Origin: JAVVHH01 sp963835135 | Lineage (GTDB): Bacteria > Pseudomonadota > Alphaproteobacteria > Acetobacterales > Acetobacteraceae | Direction: 5' to 3' | DNA: 64,000 nucleotides | Assembly: GCA_963835135.1 (NCBI GenBank) | Contig: CAWIEF010000005.1 | Coordinates: 868,001 to 932,000, forward strand | In this document: in pieces, positions 35,987-43,956 of the stretch | How positions within the stretch are numbered: position 1 is the stretch's first letter | How the letters are laid out: each line of letters begins with the position of its first letter | Position numbers and translations under genes: made by a program | Notes under the pieces: generated by a model | The model's database searches: none | Told to the model about the DNA's origin: nothing | The model's input: the letters and a program-made list of their open reading frames with translations, nothing else

Positions 35987-37218
35987 GGAGTGGCTCCGGC
36001 CGTGGAGCCTGGGCGGGCCGGCGTGGTCGCGGCGGGTGCGGCGACACTCGAGCGAGGCAGCACGGCGGTATCGAGCGGAAGGTAGGGCACGATGCCCTTG
36101 AGTTGATCGTCGACGACGATAGAGGGGGTTTTAGCCAGGATATCCTGCATGGTGTCGATGTAGAGGCGCTTGAGGGTGACGTCCTTCGCCTGCGAATAGG
36201 CCTTGTAGACGCTCAGGTAGCGCTGCGCCTGGCCGGTCGCCTCGGCGATGGACGCGCTCTTGGCGCCCTCGGCTTCGGCGACGAGCCGGGCCGCATCACC
36301 GCGGGCGCGCGGCACAATGTCGTTACGATAGCTCTCGGCCTCGTTGCGAACCCGTTCGGCGTCGGTGTTGGCGCGCTGGACATCGCGGAAGCTCTCGATG
36401 ACGGCCGCCGGCGGATCGACCTTCTGCAGCTGGACCTGCGTGACTTCGACGCCGGAACCGTATTGGTCGAGGATGGACTGCGTGCCGGTCATGACGTCCT
36501 GCTCGATGCGGGCGCGCGCTTCGGTCAGCGCGGGCTGGATCGGCGTGCGGCCGAGGACTTGGCGCATCATGCTTTCGGCAGCGGCGCGAACGGTCTCGGC
36601 CGGGTTGCGGATGTCGAACAGGTTTTCCTTCGCGTCCTTTATCCGCCAAAAAACGGAGAAGTTGATGTCGATGATGTTTTCATCGCCGGTCAGCATCAAG
36701 GCTTCGGCCGGGACCTGACGGCCGGGCTCGCCGCGGTCGAGGCGATCGGAGGGCGTGCGGACGCCGACTTCGATCCGATTGACACGGGTGACCGAGGGGG
36801 TGAGCACGCTCTCGACCGGCCACGGCAGATGGTAGCGCAGGCCCGGATAGGTGTAGCCCTGGAAGGCGCCGAACCGCAGGACGACGCCTTGCTCGTCGGG
36901 CTGGACGCGATAGATGCCGCTGGCCAGCCACAGCCCGGCGGCCACGATGGCGAGCAGGCCGATGAGGCGCCCGTTGGCCGGCCGGCCGCGGCCGGGCCCG
37001 CCGCCAGGGACGAAGCGACGTGCTTGCTGTTGTAAACGTTGGATGATCTCATCGAAGTCGGGGAACCCGGGTCCGCCCTGGCCCCCGCCGGGACCGCGGC
37101 CACCACCGCCCCAGGGACCGCGCGCCGGCCCTTTGCCCCCGGGCGGAGGATTACCGCCCGAGTTGCCGCCCGGGCTTCCCCAGGGGCCGCCGGTGTTGCC
37201 ACCATTGTTCCACGACAT
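35983..37218 (-). CDS. hflK: FtsH-modulating membrane protein HflK
   Basis: 411 residues. The cytoplasmic N-terminus is Gly/Pro/Asn-rich (MSWNNGGNTGGPWGSPGG, then long Gly stretches). A transmembrane helix lies near 88-105 (LIGLLAIVAAGLWLASGIY). The band-7 domain has VQPDEQGVVLRFGAFQGYTYPGLRYHLPWPVESV and DENIIDINFSVFWRIKDA. It ends with a Pro/Ala-rich tail (SSVAAPAATTPARPGSTAGATP). It partners HflC, translationally coupled through ATGA. I start at 37218; the frame runs further to 37284, but the conserved MSWN start is here. Confidence 0.96.
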   Translation of the reverse strand: MSWNNGGNTGGPWGSPGGNSGGNPPPGGKGPARGPWGGGGRGPGGGQGGPGFPDFDEIIQRLQQQARRFVPGGGPGRGRPANGRLIGLLAIVAAGLWLASGIYRVQPDEQGVVLRFGAFQGYTYPGLRYHLPWPVESVLTPSVTRVNRIEVGVRTPSDRLDRGEPGRQVPAEALMLTGDENIIDINFSVFWRIKDAKENLFDIRNPAETVRAAAESMMRQVLGRTPIQPALTEARARIEQDVMTGTQSILDQYGSGVEVTQVQLQKVDPPAAVIESFRDVQRANTDAERVRNEAESYRNDIVPRARGDAARLVAEAEGAKSASIAEATGQAQRYLSVYKAYSQAKDVTLKRLYIDTMQDILAKTPSIVVDDQLKGIVPYLPLDTAVLPRSSVAAPAATTPARPGSTAGATP

Positions 37219-37313
37219 TCGGTTGAGCGGCTCCTGTACAACGAACCGGAGCCGCGGTCTTGGCGGCGTCCCGGTCGCGTGCATATTGACCGCAGTCGTG
37301 GGGTTTACAAGGA

Positions 37314-38390
37314 ATGGCGGTGCCGACGGAACAAGGGCTACGCGAGGCGCTGCGGGCGGTGCGCGATCCGCGATCGGGTCAGGATATCGTAACCGCCGGC
37401 CTGGTGGACTCGCTGCAGACCCGCGATGGGCTGGTGCAGCTCACGCTGCGGGGGGAGCGCGACCAGGCGGGCCCGATGGAGAGCTTGCGGCAGGAGGCCC
37501 AGGTGCTGCTGGCCCGCCAGCCGGGCGTGACGAACGCCGCCGTCGTCTTGACGGCGCATCGGCCGGCGGAGAGCCCGGCCAAAGCCGCCCGGGCGTCGCT
37601 CCTGCCGGATGTGGCCCACGTGGTGGCGGTGGCGTCAGGCAAAGGGGGCGTCGGCAAATCGACGACCGCGGTGAACCTGGCCGTGGCGTTCGCGCAGGCC
37701 GGGCACCGGGTCGGGCTGCTCGATGCGGACGTGTATGGCCCGAGCCTGCCGCGGATGCTTGGCGTGAGCGGCAAGCCGCGGATCGTCGACGGCAAGATGG
37801 AGCCGGTGGCGGCGTGGGGGCTCAAGGCGATGTCGGTCGGGCTGTTGGTCGACGCCGATGGCGCGATGATCTGGCGCGGGCCGATGGTCATGAGCGCGCT
37901 CGAGCAGATGATGTCGCAGGTGAACTGGGGTCCGCTCGACATCATGGTGGTGGACATGCCGCCCGGCACCGGCGATGCGCAGCTGACGATGGCGCAGCGG
38001 GTCAGCCTGTCCGGGGCGGTGATCGTGTCGACGCCACAGGACATCGCGCTGATCGACGCGCGCCGTGGCGTGCGGATGTTCGAGAAGGTGATGGTGCCGG
38101 TGCTGGGCGTGGTGGAGAACATGAGCAGCTTCGCGTGCCCGCATTGCGGCGAGACGACGCATCTGTTCGGGCATGGCGGCGCCCGGCGAGAAGCCGAGGC
38201 GCTTGGGGTCCCGTTCCTGGGCGAGGTGCCGCTGCTGCTGGACATCCGCGAGACGGGCGATGCGGGCACGCCGATCGTCGCGGCGTCGCCGGAGGGGCCG
38301 GCGGCGAAGGCCTATGCGGCGATCGCGGCGCGAGTGCTGGCCGGGCTGGGTGGGCGGAAGCAGACGGGCCCGCGGATCGTCATGGACTGA
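37314..38390 (+). CDS. apbC: Mrp/ApbC/NBP35-type iron-sulfur cluster carrier ATPase
   Basis: 358 residues. An N-terminal MIP18/DUF59 domain (about 1-85, LREALRAVRDPRSGQDIVTAGLVDSLQ) precedes the P-loop ATPase (VAVASGKGGVGKSTTAVNLAVAFAQAG, deviant Walker A; LDADVYGPSLPRMLG). A C-terminal CPHC supplies the bridging cluster ligands. It transfers Fe-S clusters to apoproteins; the window encodes likely Fe-S clients such as class I fumarase and QueG. The gene is divergent from hflK. AAGG sits only a few bases from ATG 37314, so the start is the best available, not certain. Confidence 0.94.
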   Translation: MAVPTEQGLREALRAVRDPRSGQDIVTAGLVDSLQTRDGLVQLTLRGERDQAGPMESLRQEAQVLLARQPGVTNAAVVLTAHRPAESPAKAARASLLPDVAHVVAVASGKGGVGKSTTAVNLAVAFAQAGHRVGLLDADVYGPSLPRMLGVSGKPRIVDGKMEPVAAWGLKAMSVGLLVDADGAMIWRGPMVMSALEQMMSQVNWGPLDIMVVDMPPGTGDAQLTMAQRVSLSGAVIVSTPQDIALIDARRGVRMFEKVMVPVLGVVENMSSFACPHCGETTHLFGHGGARREAEALGVPFLGEVPLLLDIRETGDAGTPIVAASPEGPAAKAYAAIAARVLAGLGGRKQTGPRIVMD

Positions 38391-38498
38391 GTTGGGCGGC
38401 CGCTTCGTCACCACGGAAGCATTTTATAAGCGACGACCTCCCTTGCATCCTATCGTCCCTGCAAGATCACCGAGAAGGTCGTCACGACCCTCCCCTTG

Positions 38499-39422
38499 TC
38501 ATTGCGGCTTGAGCAGCTCGAGCAATTCACCCCACTCGCGCTTGGAAAGTTTGCTGTCGGGCTGCTCGACGGTTTGGCCGGCCAGCATCCGCCGGACCAC
38601 GTCCAACATCCCGGCCGAGAGGGTCGCAGCGCCGAGGCGGTAGTCCAGGAACGCGTCGTAGGCGCCGGGGACCCAGGCGCGCACGGTCTCGAGCATGGCC
38701 TCGGCGTAGGCGCGGATCTCGAATTGCGCATGGGGGTCGGCGCGCAGGGACAGGAAGCTCAGCAGGTTGTGCAGATCGGCCTTCCAGTACCACTGGGTAT
38801 AGGTGTTCAGCGTGAGGTTCATGCGGGCGAGTTCGCGGGCGAGACCGCGGCGGGCCGGGTCCGCCCCGTCCTCGTTCAGCATCCAGGCGTAGTTGTCGTA
38901 GGTACGGGTGGCGTCGTCGCGGAGCAGGTCGAGCACCTGGCCGGCTTCTTCACCTTCGAGGAGGTCTCCCCTGCCCTGCCGGTTGCTGGCGCTCTGGGCG
39001 GCGAGGTGTTCGGGAGCCGGGAGGTAGAACTCGCGGTCGAGGATGGAGTAGCGGGCGGAGACTTCGTTGACGTTGGCGGTGCGGTGGCGGATCCATTGGC
39101 GGGCGACGAAGATGGGCAGTTTGACGTGGTATTTGATCTCGCACATCTCGAACGGCGTGCTGTGCCGGTGGCGCATCAGGTAGCGGATCAGGCCGGCATC
39201 TTCGCTGACCTTGCGGGTCCCGCGACCGTAGCTGACGCGGGCGGCTTGGACGATGGCGGCGTCGTCGCCCATGTAGTCGATGACGCGGACGAAGCCGTGG
39301 TCGAGCACGGGGATGGCGTCGAACATGATGGCTTCGAGGGCGGGCACGGTAGCGCGCCGGGTCGGGGCGGTCTGGGCGCGGTGGGACTCGATGTCGGCGC
39401 GTTGATCTGAGGTCAAAGGCAT
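38499..39422 (-). CDS. thyX: FAD-dependent thymidylate synthase
   Basis: 307 residues. It makes dTMP from dUMP with methylene-THF and reduced flavin. The ThyX signature RHRTANVNEVSARYS is at 112-126, with YLMRHRHSTPFEMCEIKYHVKLPIFVARQWIRHR just before. The catalytic arginine region near NLLSFLSLRADPHAQFEIRAYA is present. I start at ATG 39422, with AGGGG upstream; ATG 39437 is also in frame. No thyA is seen in the window. It is convergent with apbC and divergent from ssrA. Confidence 0.96.
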   Translation of the reverse strand: MPLTSDQRADIESHRAQTAPTRRATVPALEAIMFDAIPVLDHGFVRVIDYMGDDAAIVQAARVSYGRGTRKVSEDAGLIRYLMRHRHSTPFEMCEIKYHVKLPIFVARQWIRHRTANVNEVSARYSILDREFYLPAPEHLAAQSASNRQGRGDLLEGEEAGQVLDLLRDDATRTYDNYAWMLNEDGADPARRGLARELARMNLTLNTYTQWYWKADLHNLLSFLSLRADPHAQFEIRAYAEAMLETVRAWVPGAYDAFLDYRLGAATLSAGMLDVVRRMLAGQTVEQPDSKLSKREWGELLELLKPQ

Positions 39423-39474
39423 GGTTGCCCCTAGCATCCAGGGCGGCGTTCGCCTATATTCGGTGCGTTGGTCA

Positions 39475-39775
39475 TCCGACCATCTATGGTGATAAACGGA
39501 CGTTGGAATAAGCGTTGTGGACCCGGGGGCAGTGCCCGGCGCCTCCACCATCTCCCAAGGGTGGGTATGGGGGCGACACAGGCTCGACACGCGCGGTAAA
39601 GAGCTTCCTTTTGCCCGGCATGATACCGCCGTTATCGGGTCATATCACAAGTGCCAATGACAATCATGAGGCGCTCGCGATCGCTGCGTAAGCAGTGACA
39701 CGCGCGGTCCGGGGGGTACCGGGCAACAGAAACCCCCCACTTCCCCGACGGCCATCCCCCGAAGCAGGCGTTTCC
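39475..39775 (+). ncRNA. ssrA: Circularly permuted two-piece transfer-messenger RNA (tmRNA)
   Basis: The acceptor piece comes first and ends in CCA at 39550; the coding piece begins at GGGGG, 39569. The two ends make a perfect 7-bp acceptor stem (39569-39575 with 39540-39546). Its third pair is G39571-U39544, the G-U wobble that alanyl-tRNA synthetase recognises. The T-arm is CCGGG/CCCGG (39523-39527/39535-39539) with a 7-base loop. The tag frame is GCC 39653 to TAA 39691, encoding ANDNHEALAIAA. A pseudoknot-type GGGGGGT/ACCCCCC pairing is at 39711-39717/39732-39738. The 18 bases between the pieces should be removed on maturation. Outer boundaries are estimates. It rescues stalled ribosomes. 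Confidence 0.9.
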
Positions 39776-39806
39776 AAGCGGCGGTGTTGTCGGTAAAGGG
39801 GCGCGG

Positions 39807-40361
39807 ATGGAAGACGATACCCCCGACGCGCCGTCGCAACCTCCGGAAAGCTTGCTCCCCTACGATTCGTGGATTGAGGAAGCGCAGCGCCAGGTGGTCG
39901 TCATGGCGCTGGCCTACGCGGCCGAGCATGGCCTGCCGGGCGAGCACCATTTCTATGTCTCGTTCCGGACCGATGCACGGGACGTGTCGATCCCGCCACG
40001 CTTGCTCGCGCAATACCCCAACGAGATGACGATCGTGCTGCAGCATCAGTTCTGGGACCTGAAGCTGGACGAGGCCGGGAAGCGCTTCTCGGTCGGACTG
40101 TCATTCGGAGGGATCCCGTCGACGTTGTCGGTGCCGCTGGCCGCGATCACCGGATTCGCCGATCCGCACGTGCAGTTCGGGCTGCGGTTCAGCGCGCCCG
40201 AAGAGCACGCCGCCAACGACGCCGAGCCGGAGGCGAGCGCGCCGGCGGAGACCAGCCCGCCCGATACGGCTCCGGAACCCGACGCCGAGGCCACGGCCGA
40301 CACGGCGAACCAGGTCGTCAGCCTCGACGCCTTCCGTAAACGCCCGCCCAGCAAGGAATGA
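39807..40361 (+). CDS. sspB: SspB family ClpXP adaptor (alphaproteobacterial type)
   Basis: 184 residues. It delivers ssrA-tagged proteins to the ClpXP protease. The substrate-binding domain covers about 18-130 (YDSWIEEAQRQVVVMALAYAAEHGLPGEHHFYVSFRTDARDVSIPPRLLAQYPNEMTIVLQHQFWDL, then FGGIPSTLSVPLAAITGFADP). An acidic Ala/Pro/Glu linker leads to the C-terminal NQVVSLDAFRKRP, the expected ClpX-binding tail. AAAGGGG lies six bases before the ATG. The gene begins just downstream of ssrA, which encodes the tag it recognises, and lies 13 bases upstream of fumarase. Confidence 0.93.
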   Translation: MEDDTPDAPSQPPESLLPYDSWIEEAQRQVVVMALAYAAEHGLPGEHHFYVSFRTDARDVSIPPRLLAQYPNEMTIVLQHQFWDLKLDEAGKRFSVGLSFGGIPSTLSVPLAAITGFADPHVQFGLRFSAPEEHAANDAEPEASAPAETSPPDTAPEPDAEATADTANQVVSLDAFRKRPPSKE

Positions 40362-40374
40362 GGGGACCGCTCCC

Positions 40375-42027
40375 ATGAACCTTCCCGTCGCACCGGCCCA
40401 GGCTCGGCCGGCCAACTTCCGCTACTCGCCGATGTTCCCGCTCGGCCCCCGCGCGATCGAGTGGCGCAAGCTGGACATCGGCGGCGTGTCGACGGCGAAT
40501 TGCGATGGCCAGACGGTGCTGCGGATCAAGCCGGATACGCTGAGCGAGCTGGCATTCCAGGCCTTCCACGACGTGTCGCATCTGCTTCGGCCCTATCACC
40601 TGCGTCAGCTTCGGGCGATCCTCGATGATCCGGAGGCGTCGGCGAACGACCGCTTCGTGGCGCTCGACCTGCTGAAGAATGCCAACATCGCGGCCGGCGG
40701 TGTGCTGCCGATGTGCCAGGACACCGGAACGGCGCTGGTGTTCGGCAAGAAGGGGCAGCGTGTCTGGGTCGAAGGCAACGAGGAGGAAGCGCTCTCCTAC
40801 GGCGTGCACCGGACCTACACCGAGACCAACCTGCGCTACTCGCAGATGGCCCCGCTGACGATGTATGACGAGGTCAACACCGGCAACAACCTGCCGGTGC
40901 AGTTCGACATCAACGCGGCGCCGGGCGACGAGCACGCGGACGAAATGAGCCTGATGTTCATCGCCAAGGGCGGCGGGTCGGCCAACAAGTTCTTCCTGTT
41001 CCAGGAGACGCGGGCGATCCTCAGCCCTGAAAAGCTGCTGGCCTACATCGAGACCCGGATCAAGACGTTGGGGACCGCAGCGTGCCCGCCCTACCATCTC
41101 TCCATCGCGATCGGAGGCACGTCGGCCGATCTGTGCCTCAAGGCCTGCAAGCTGGCATCGACCAAGTATCTGGACCCGCTGCCGACGTCGGGGAGCCCGG
41201 CGGGGCACGCGTTCCGAGACATCGATATGGAACAGAAGGTGCTGGAGCTGACCCGCCGGATCGGCATCGGGGCGCAGTTCGGCGGCAAGTATTTCTGCCA
41301 CGACGTGCGGGTGATCCGGATGCCGCGGCATGGGGCGAGCCTGCCGGTGGCGATCGGCGTGTCGTGCTCGGCCGATCGGCAGATCATGGCGAAAATCACG
41401 CCCGAGGGCGTGTTCCTCGAGCAGTTGGAGACGGATCCGTCGAAATACCTTCCCGACGTCGAGGAGGTCGGGAGCGAGGTCGTGCGGATCGACCTCAATC
41501 GACCGATGGAGGAAATCCGGCGGACGCTGTCGCAGTATCCGGTCAAGACCCGGGTCTCGCTGAACGGGCCGATGATCGTGGCGCGCGACATCGCCCATGC
41601 CAAGTTCAAGGAGCGGCTCGATCGCGGCGAGGGTTTGCCGCAATACCTGAAGGACCACCCGGTGTATTACGCTGGCCCGGCGAAAACGCCGGCAGGGATG
41701 CCGACCGGGTCGTTTGGGCCGACCACGGCGGGGCGGATGGACAGCTACGTTGCGGAGTTGCAGCGGGCGGGCGGGTCGTTCGTCATGCTGGCCAAGGGCA
41801 ACCGGTCCAAGGCGGTGCGGGATGCCTGCAAGGCCTATGGCGGCTTCTACCTCGGCAGCGTGGGCGGGCCGGCGGCGCGGCTCGCGCAAGACTGCATCCG
41901 CAAGGTCGAGGTGCTGGAGTATCCGGAGCTCGGGATGGAGGCGGTGTGGCGGATCGAGGTCGAGGATTTTCCCGCCTTCATCGTGATCGACGACAAGAAC
42001 AACGATTTCTATGATGGGCTCACCTGA
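40375..42027 (+). CDS. Class I (4Fe-4S) fumarate hydratase
   Basis: 550 residues. It interconverts fumarate and L-malate in the TCA cycle. The N-terminal alpha domain carries LPMCQDTGTALVFGKKGQ with cluster ligand Cys114; other conserved cysteines are in TAACPPYHLSIAIGG and VSCSADRQ. The C-terminal beta domain has KTRVSLNGPMIVARDIAHAKFKE and YAGPAKTPAGMPTGSFGPTTAGRMDSYV. The oxygen-sensitive cluster links it to the Fe-S carrier gene earlier in the window. Its stop overlaps the next start in TGATG, leading into the queuosine genes. Confidence 0.95.
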   Translation: MNLPVAPAQARPANFRYSPMFPLGPRAIEWRKLDIGGVSTANCDGQTVLRIKPDTLSELAFQAFHDVSHLLRPYHLRQLRAILDDPEASANDRFVALDLLKNANIAAGGVLPMCQDTGTALVFGKKGQRVWVEGNEEEALSYGVHRTYTETNLRYSQMAPLTMYDEVNTGNNLPVQFDINAAPGDEHADEMSLMFIAKGGGSANKFFLFQETRAILSPEKLLAYIETRIKTLGTAACPPYHLSIAIGGTSADLCLKACKLASTKYLDPLPTSGSPAGHAFRDIDMEQKVLELTRRIGIGAQFGGKYFCHDVRVIRMPRHGASLPVAIGVSCSADRQIMAKITPEGVFLEQLETDPSKYLPDVEEVGSEVVRIDLNRPMEEIRRTLSQYPVKTRVSLNGPMIVARDIAHAKFKERLDRGEGLPQYLKDHPVYYAGPAKTPAGMPTGSFGPTTAGRMDSYVAELQRAGGSFVMLAKGNRSKAVRDACKAYGGFYLGSVGGPAARLAQDCIRKVEVLEYPELGMEAVWRIEVEDFPAFIVIDDKNNDFYDGLT

Positions 42028-42428
42028 TGCGGTTCACAGTCGATCGGATCGACCACGTCGTCCTCAATTGCCGGGACGTGGAGATCAGCGCCTCGTGGTT
42101 TCAGCGCGTGCTCGGCATGGAGCGTGAGGAGTTCGGCGAGAGCGGACGCACGGCGTTGAAGTTCGGCGGGCAGAAAATCAACCTGCGTCCATGCGACGCC
42201 GACCGCCAGACATGGATCAGCGGCGCCTGCACCGAGCCCGGGCATGGCGATCTGTGCTTCGTGACCGCGGTGCGCCCCGACGATGTCGCGGATCATCTGG
42301 ACGAGTGCAAGGTGGCGATCGTCGCCGGGCCGGTCGCGCGCGAGGGCGCGCTGGGCATGATGGAATCGGTGTATTGCCGCGACCCCGACGGCAATCTGAT
42401 TGAAATCGCGTCATACCTCACTCGCTGA
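42027..42428 (+). CDS. VOC family (glyoxalase-fold) protein
   Basis: 133 residues. One or two beta-alpha-beta-beta-beta modules: VDRIDHVVLNCRDVEISASWFQRVLGMEREEF, then GHGDLCFVTAVRPDDVADHL and a C-terminal SVYCRDPDGNLIEIASY. Possible metal ligands are His10 and Glu near the end (IEIA). It resembles small glyoxalase/bleomycin-resistance-like dioxygenase-fold proteins; the reaction is unknown. It overlaps fumarase upstream and the VUT gene downstream by one base each (TGATG). Confidence 0.87.
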   Translation: MRFTVDRIDHVVLNCRDVEISASWFQRVLGMEREEFGESGRTALKFGGQKINLRPCDADRQTWISGACTEPGHGDLCFVTAVRPDDVADHLDECKVAIVAGPVAREGALGMMESVYCRDPDGNLIEIASYLTR

Positions 42429-42961
42429 TGCGCGCCGTCGGCGTCGCGGCGTTGGCCGCCTTCCTGCTCTGCATTCCGTTCGCCAATTGGCTGATCGGCC
42501 ATGTCGGCACGGTGTGCGTACCGCAGGGGCCGTGCCTTGTGCCGGTGTGGCCTGGGCTACTGGCGCCGTCGGGCGTGCTGGCCGCGGGGGCGGCGCTGGT
42601 GCTGCGCGACGTGGTGCAACGCTGTCTGGGCGCGGGATGGGGGCTGGGCGCCATCGTCGTGGGATCGGCGTTGTCCGCGTTCCTGGCGCCCCCGGCTTTG
42701 GTCGCGGCGTCCGCGCTGGCGTTCCTGCTGAGCGAAGCCGCCGACTTCGCGGTCTACACGCCGCTGCAACGGCGGCGGCTGGTGCTGGCCGTGCTGCTCT
42801 CATCGGGCGTCGGCTTGGTGATCGACAGCGTCGTGTTCCTGCTGCTCGCGTTCGGGAGCCTGGACCTTCTGGCGGGGCAGCTGGTCGGCAAGGCGTGGGC
42901 GGTGTTGTTCAGCGTGCCGCTGATCCGGGTCTTGCGCCGGGTTGCGCCGACCCCGGCGTGA
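42428..42961 (+). CDS. VUT family transporter, probable queuosine-precursor importer
   Basis: 177 residues with five to six hydrophobic helices. Family-like elements are LLCIPFANWLIG, GLLAPSGVLAAGAALVLRDVVQRCLG, LSEAADFAVYTPLQRRR, and IDSVVFLLLAFGS. The sequence fits the YhhQ/VUT group, members of which import preQ0 or preQ1. Its position immediately before queA, tgt, queF and queG, with GTGA overlap into queA, strongly supports that substrate here, though it is inferred from context. It is an inner-membrane protein. Confidence 0.82.
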   Translation: MRAVGVAALAAFLLCIPFANWLIGHVGTVCVPQGPCLVPVWPGLLAPSGVLAAGAALVLRDVVQRCLGAGWGLGAIVVGSALSAFLAPPALVAASALAFLLSEAADFAVYTPLQRRRLVLAVLLSSGVGLVIDSVVFLLLAFGSLDLLAGQLVGKAWAVLFSVPLIRVLRRVAPTPA

Positions 42962-43956
42962 ACCTCTCCGAGTTCGATTTTCCGCTGCCGCCGGACCGTA
43001 TCGCGCAGCAGCCGATGCGGCCGCGGGATGCGGCGCGGCTGCTGCATGTGGCGGACGGGCTCGAGGATCGGGTGGTGGCGGACCTACCTGCCCTGCTGCA
43101 GCCCGGCGATCTCCTCGTCGTCAACGACACGCGGGTGATCCCAGCCCAATTGGATGGCCGGCGCGGAGCAGCGCGGGTGGGCCTGACGCTGGATCAGCCA
43201 CAGCCGGATGGGAGCTGGCACGCGCTGGCGCGCAATGCGCGGCGGTTGCGGGTGGGCGACCTGATCCGGTTCGACCGGGACGCGGCGCTCGAGGCGGAGG
43301 TGCTGGCGCGGGACGGGGATAGCGTGAGCGTTCGGTTCAATGGACCGTTCGAGCAAGCGGGCGCGTTGGCGTTGCCGCCGTATATCGAGCGGCCGGGCGG
43401 GCCGACGGAGGCGGACGCGGCGGATTACCAGACGGTGTTCGCGGCCGATCCGGGAGCGGTGGCAGCGCCGACGGCAGGGCTGCATTTCACGCCTCGGCTG
43501 CTGGACGCGTTGGACGCGGCAGGCATCGCTCGGGCGGGGGTGACGCTGCATGTGGGTGCGGGAACGTTCCTGCCGGTGCGGACGAACGACGTGGCGGCGC
43601 ATCGGATGCACGCCGAGCGGGGCGAGATCACCGAGGCGGCGGCTGATGCGATCAATGCGGCCAAGCGGGTGGTGGCAGTGGGGACGACATCGCTGCGGCT
43701 CATCGAAAGTGCGGCGGACGAGGATGGCTGCGTGCGGCCGTTTCGGGGGGATACGCGGCTGTTCATCAGGCCGGGGTATCGCTTCCGCCGGGTCGGGGCG
43801 CTGATGACAAATTTCCATCTGCCGAGATCGACGCTGTTCATGCTGGTGTGCGCGTTCGCGGGGACGGCGCGGATGCGGGCGGCGTATGCGCACGCGATCG
43901 CACGCGGCTACCGATTCTACAGCTATGGCGACTCGTCGTTGCTGGAGCGGGCGTGA
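42958..43956 (+). CDS. queA: S-adenosylmethionine:tRNA ribosyltransferase-isomerase
   Basis: 332 residues. It converts preQ1 in tRNA to epoxyqueuosine using the ribosyl moiety of SAM. The standard N-terminus is VNLSEFDFPLPPDRIAQQPMRPRDAARLL. Other motifs are LLVVNDTRVIPAQLDGRR, APTAGLHFTPRLLDAL, HVGAGTFLPVR and MTNFHLPRSTLFMLVCAFAG. It starts with GTG at 42958, overlapping the VUT stop (GTGA), and its stop overlaps the tgt start the same way. The longer upstream frame belongs to no gene. Confidence 0.96.
   Translation: MNLSEFDFPLPPDRIAQQPMRPRDAARLLHVADGLEDRVVADLPALLQPGDLLVVNDTRVIPAQLDGRRGAARVGLTLDQPQPDGSWHALARNARRLRVGDLIRFDRDAALEAEVLARDGDSVSVRFNGPFEQAGALALPPYIERPGGPTEADAADYQTVFAADPGAVAAPTAGLHFTPRLLDALDAAGIARAGVTLHVGAGTFLPVRTNDVAAHRMHAERGEITEAAADAINAAKRVVAVGTTSLRLIESAADEDGCVRPFRGDTRLFIRPGYRFRRVGALMTNFHLPRSTLFMLVCAFAGTARMRAAYAHAIARGYRFYSYGDSSLLERA

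Noticed and set aside
39455..39460. TATATT as a -10 box for ssrA
   Set aside because: Suggestive by position, but no -35 element is found at 16-18 bases, so it is not listed as a feature.
40318..41889. 523-codon minus-strand frame opposite fumarase
   Set aside because: Antisense of a well-conserved enzyme; sequence is low-complexity Arg/His/Gly.
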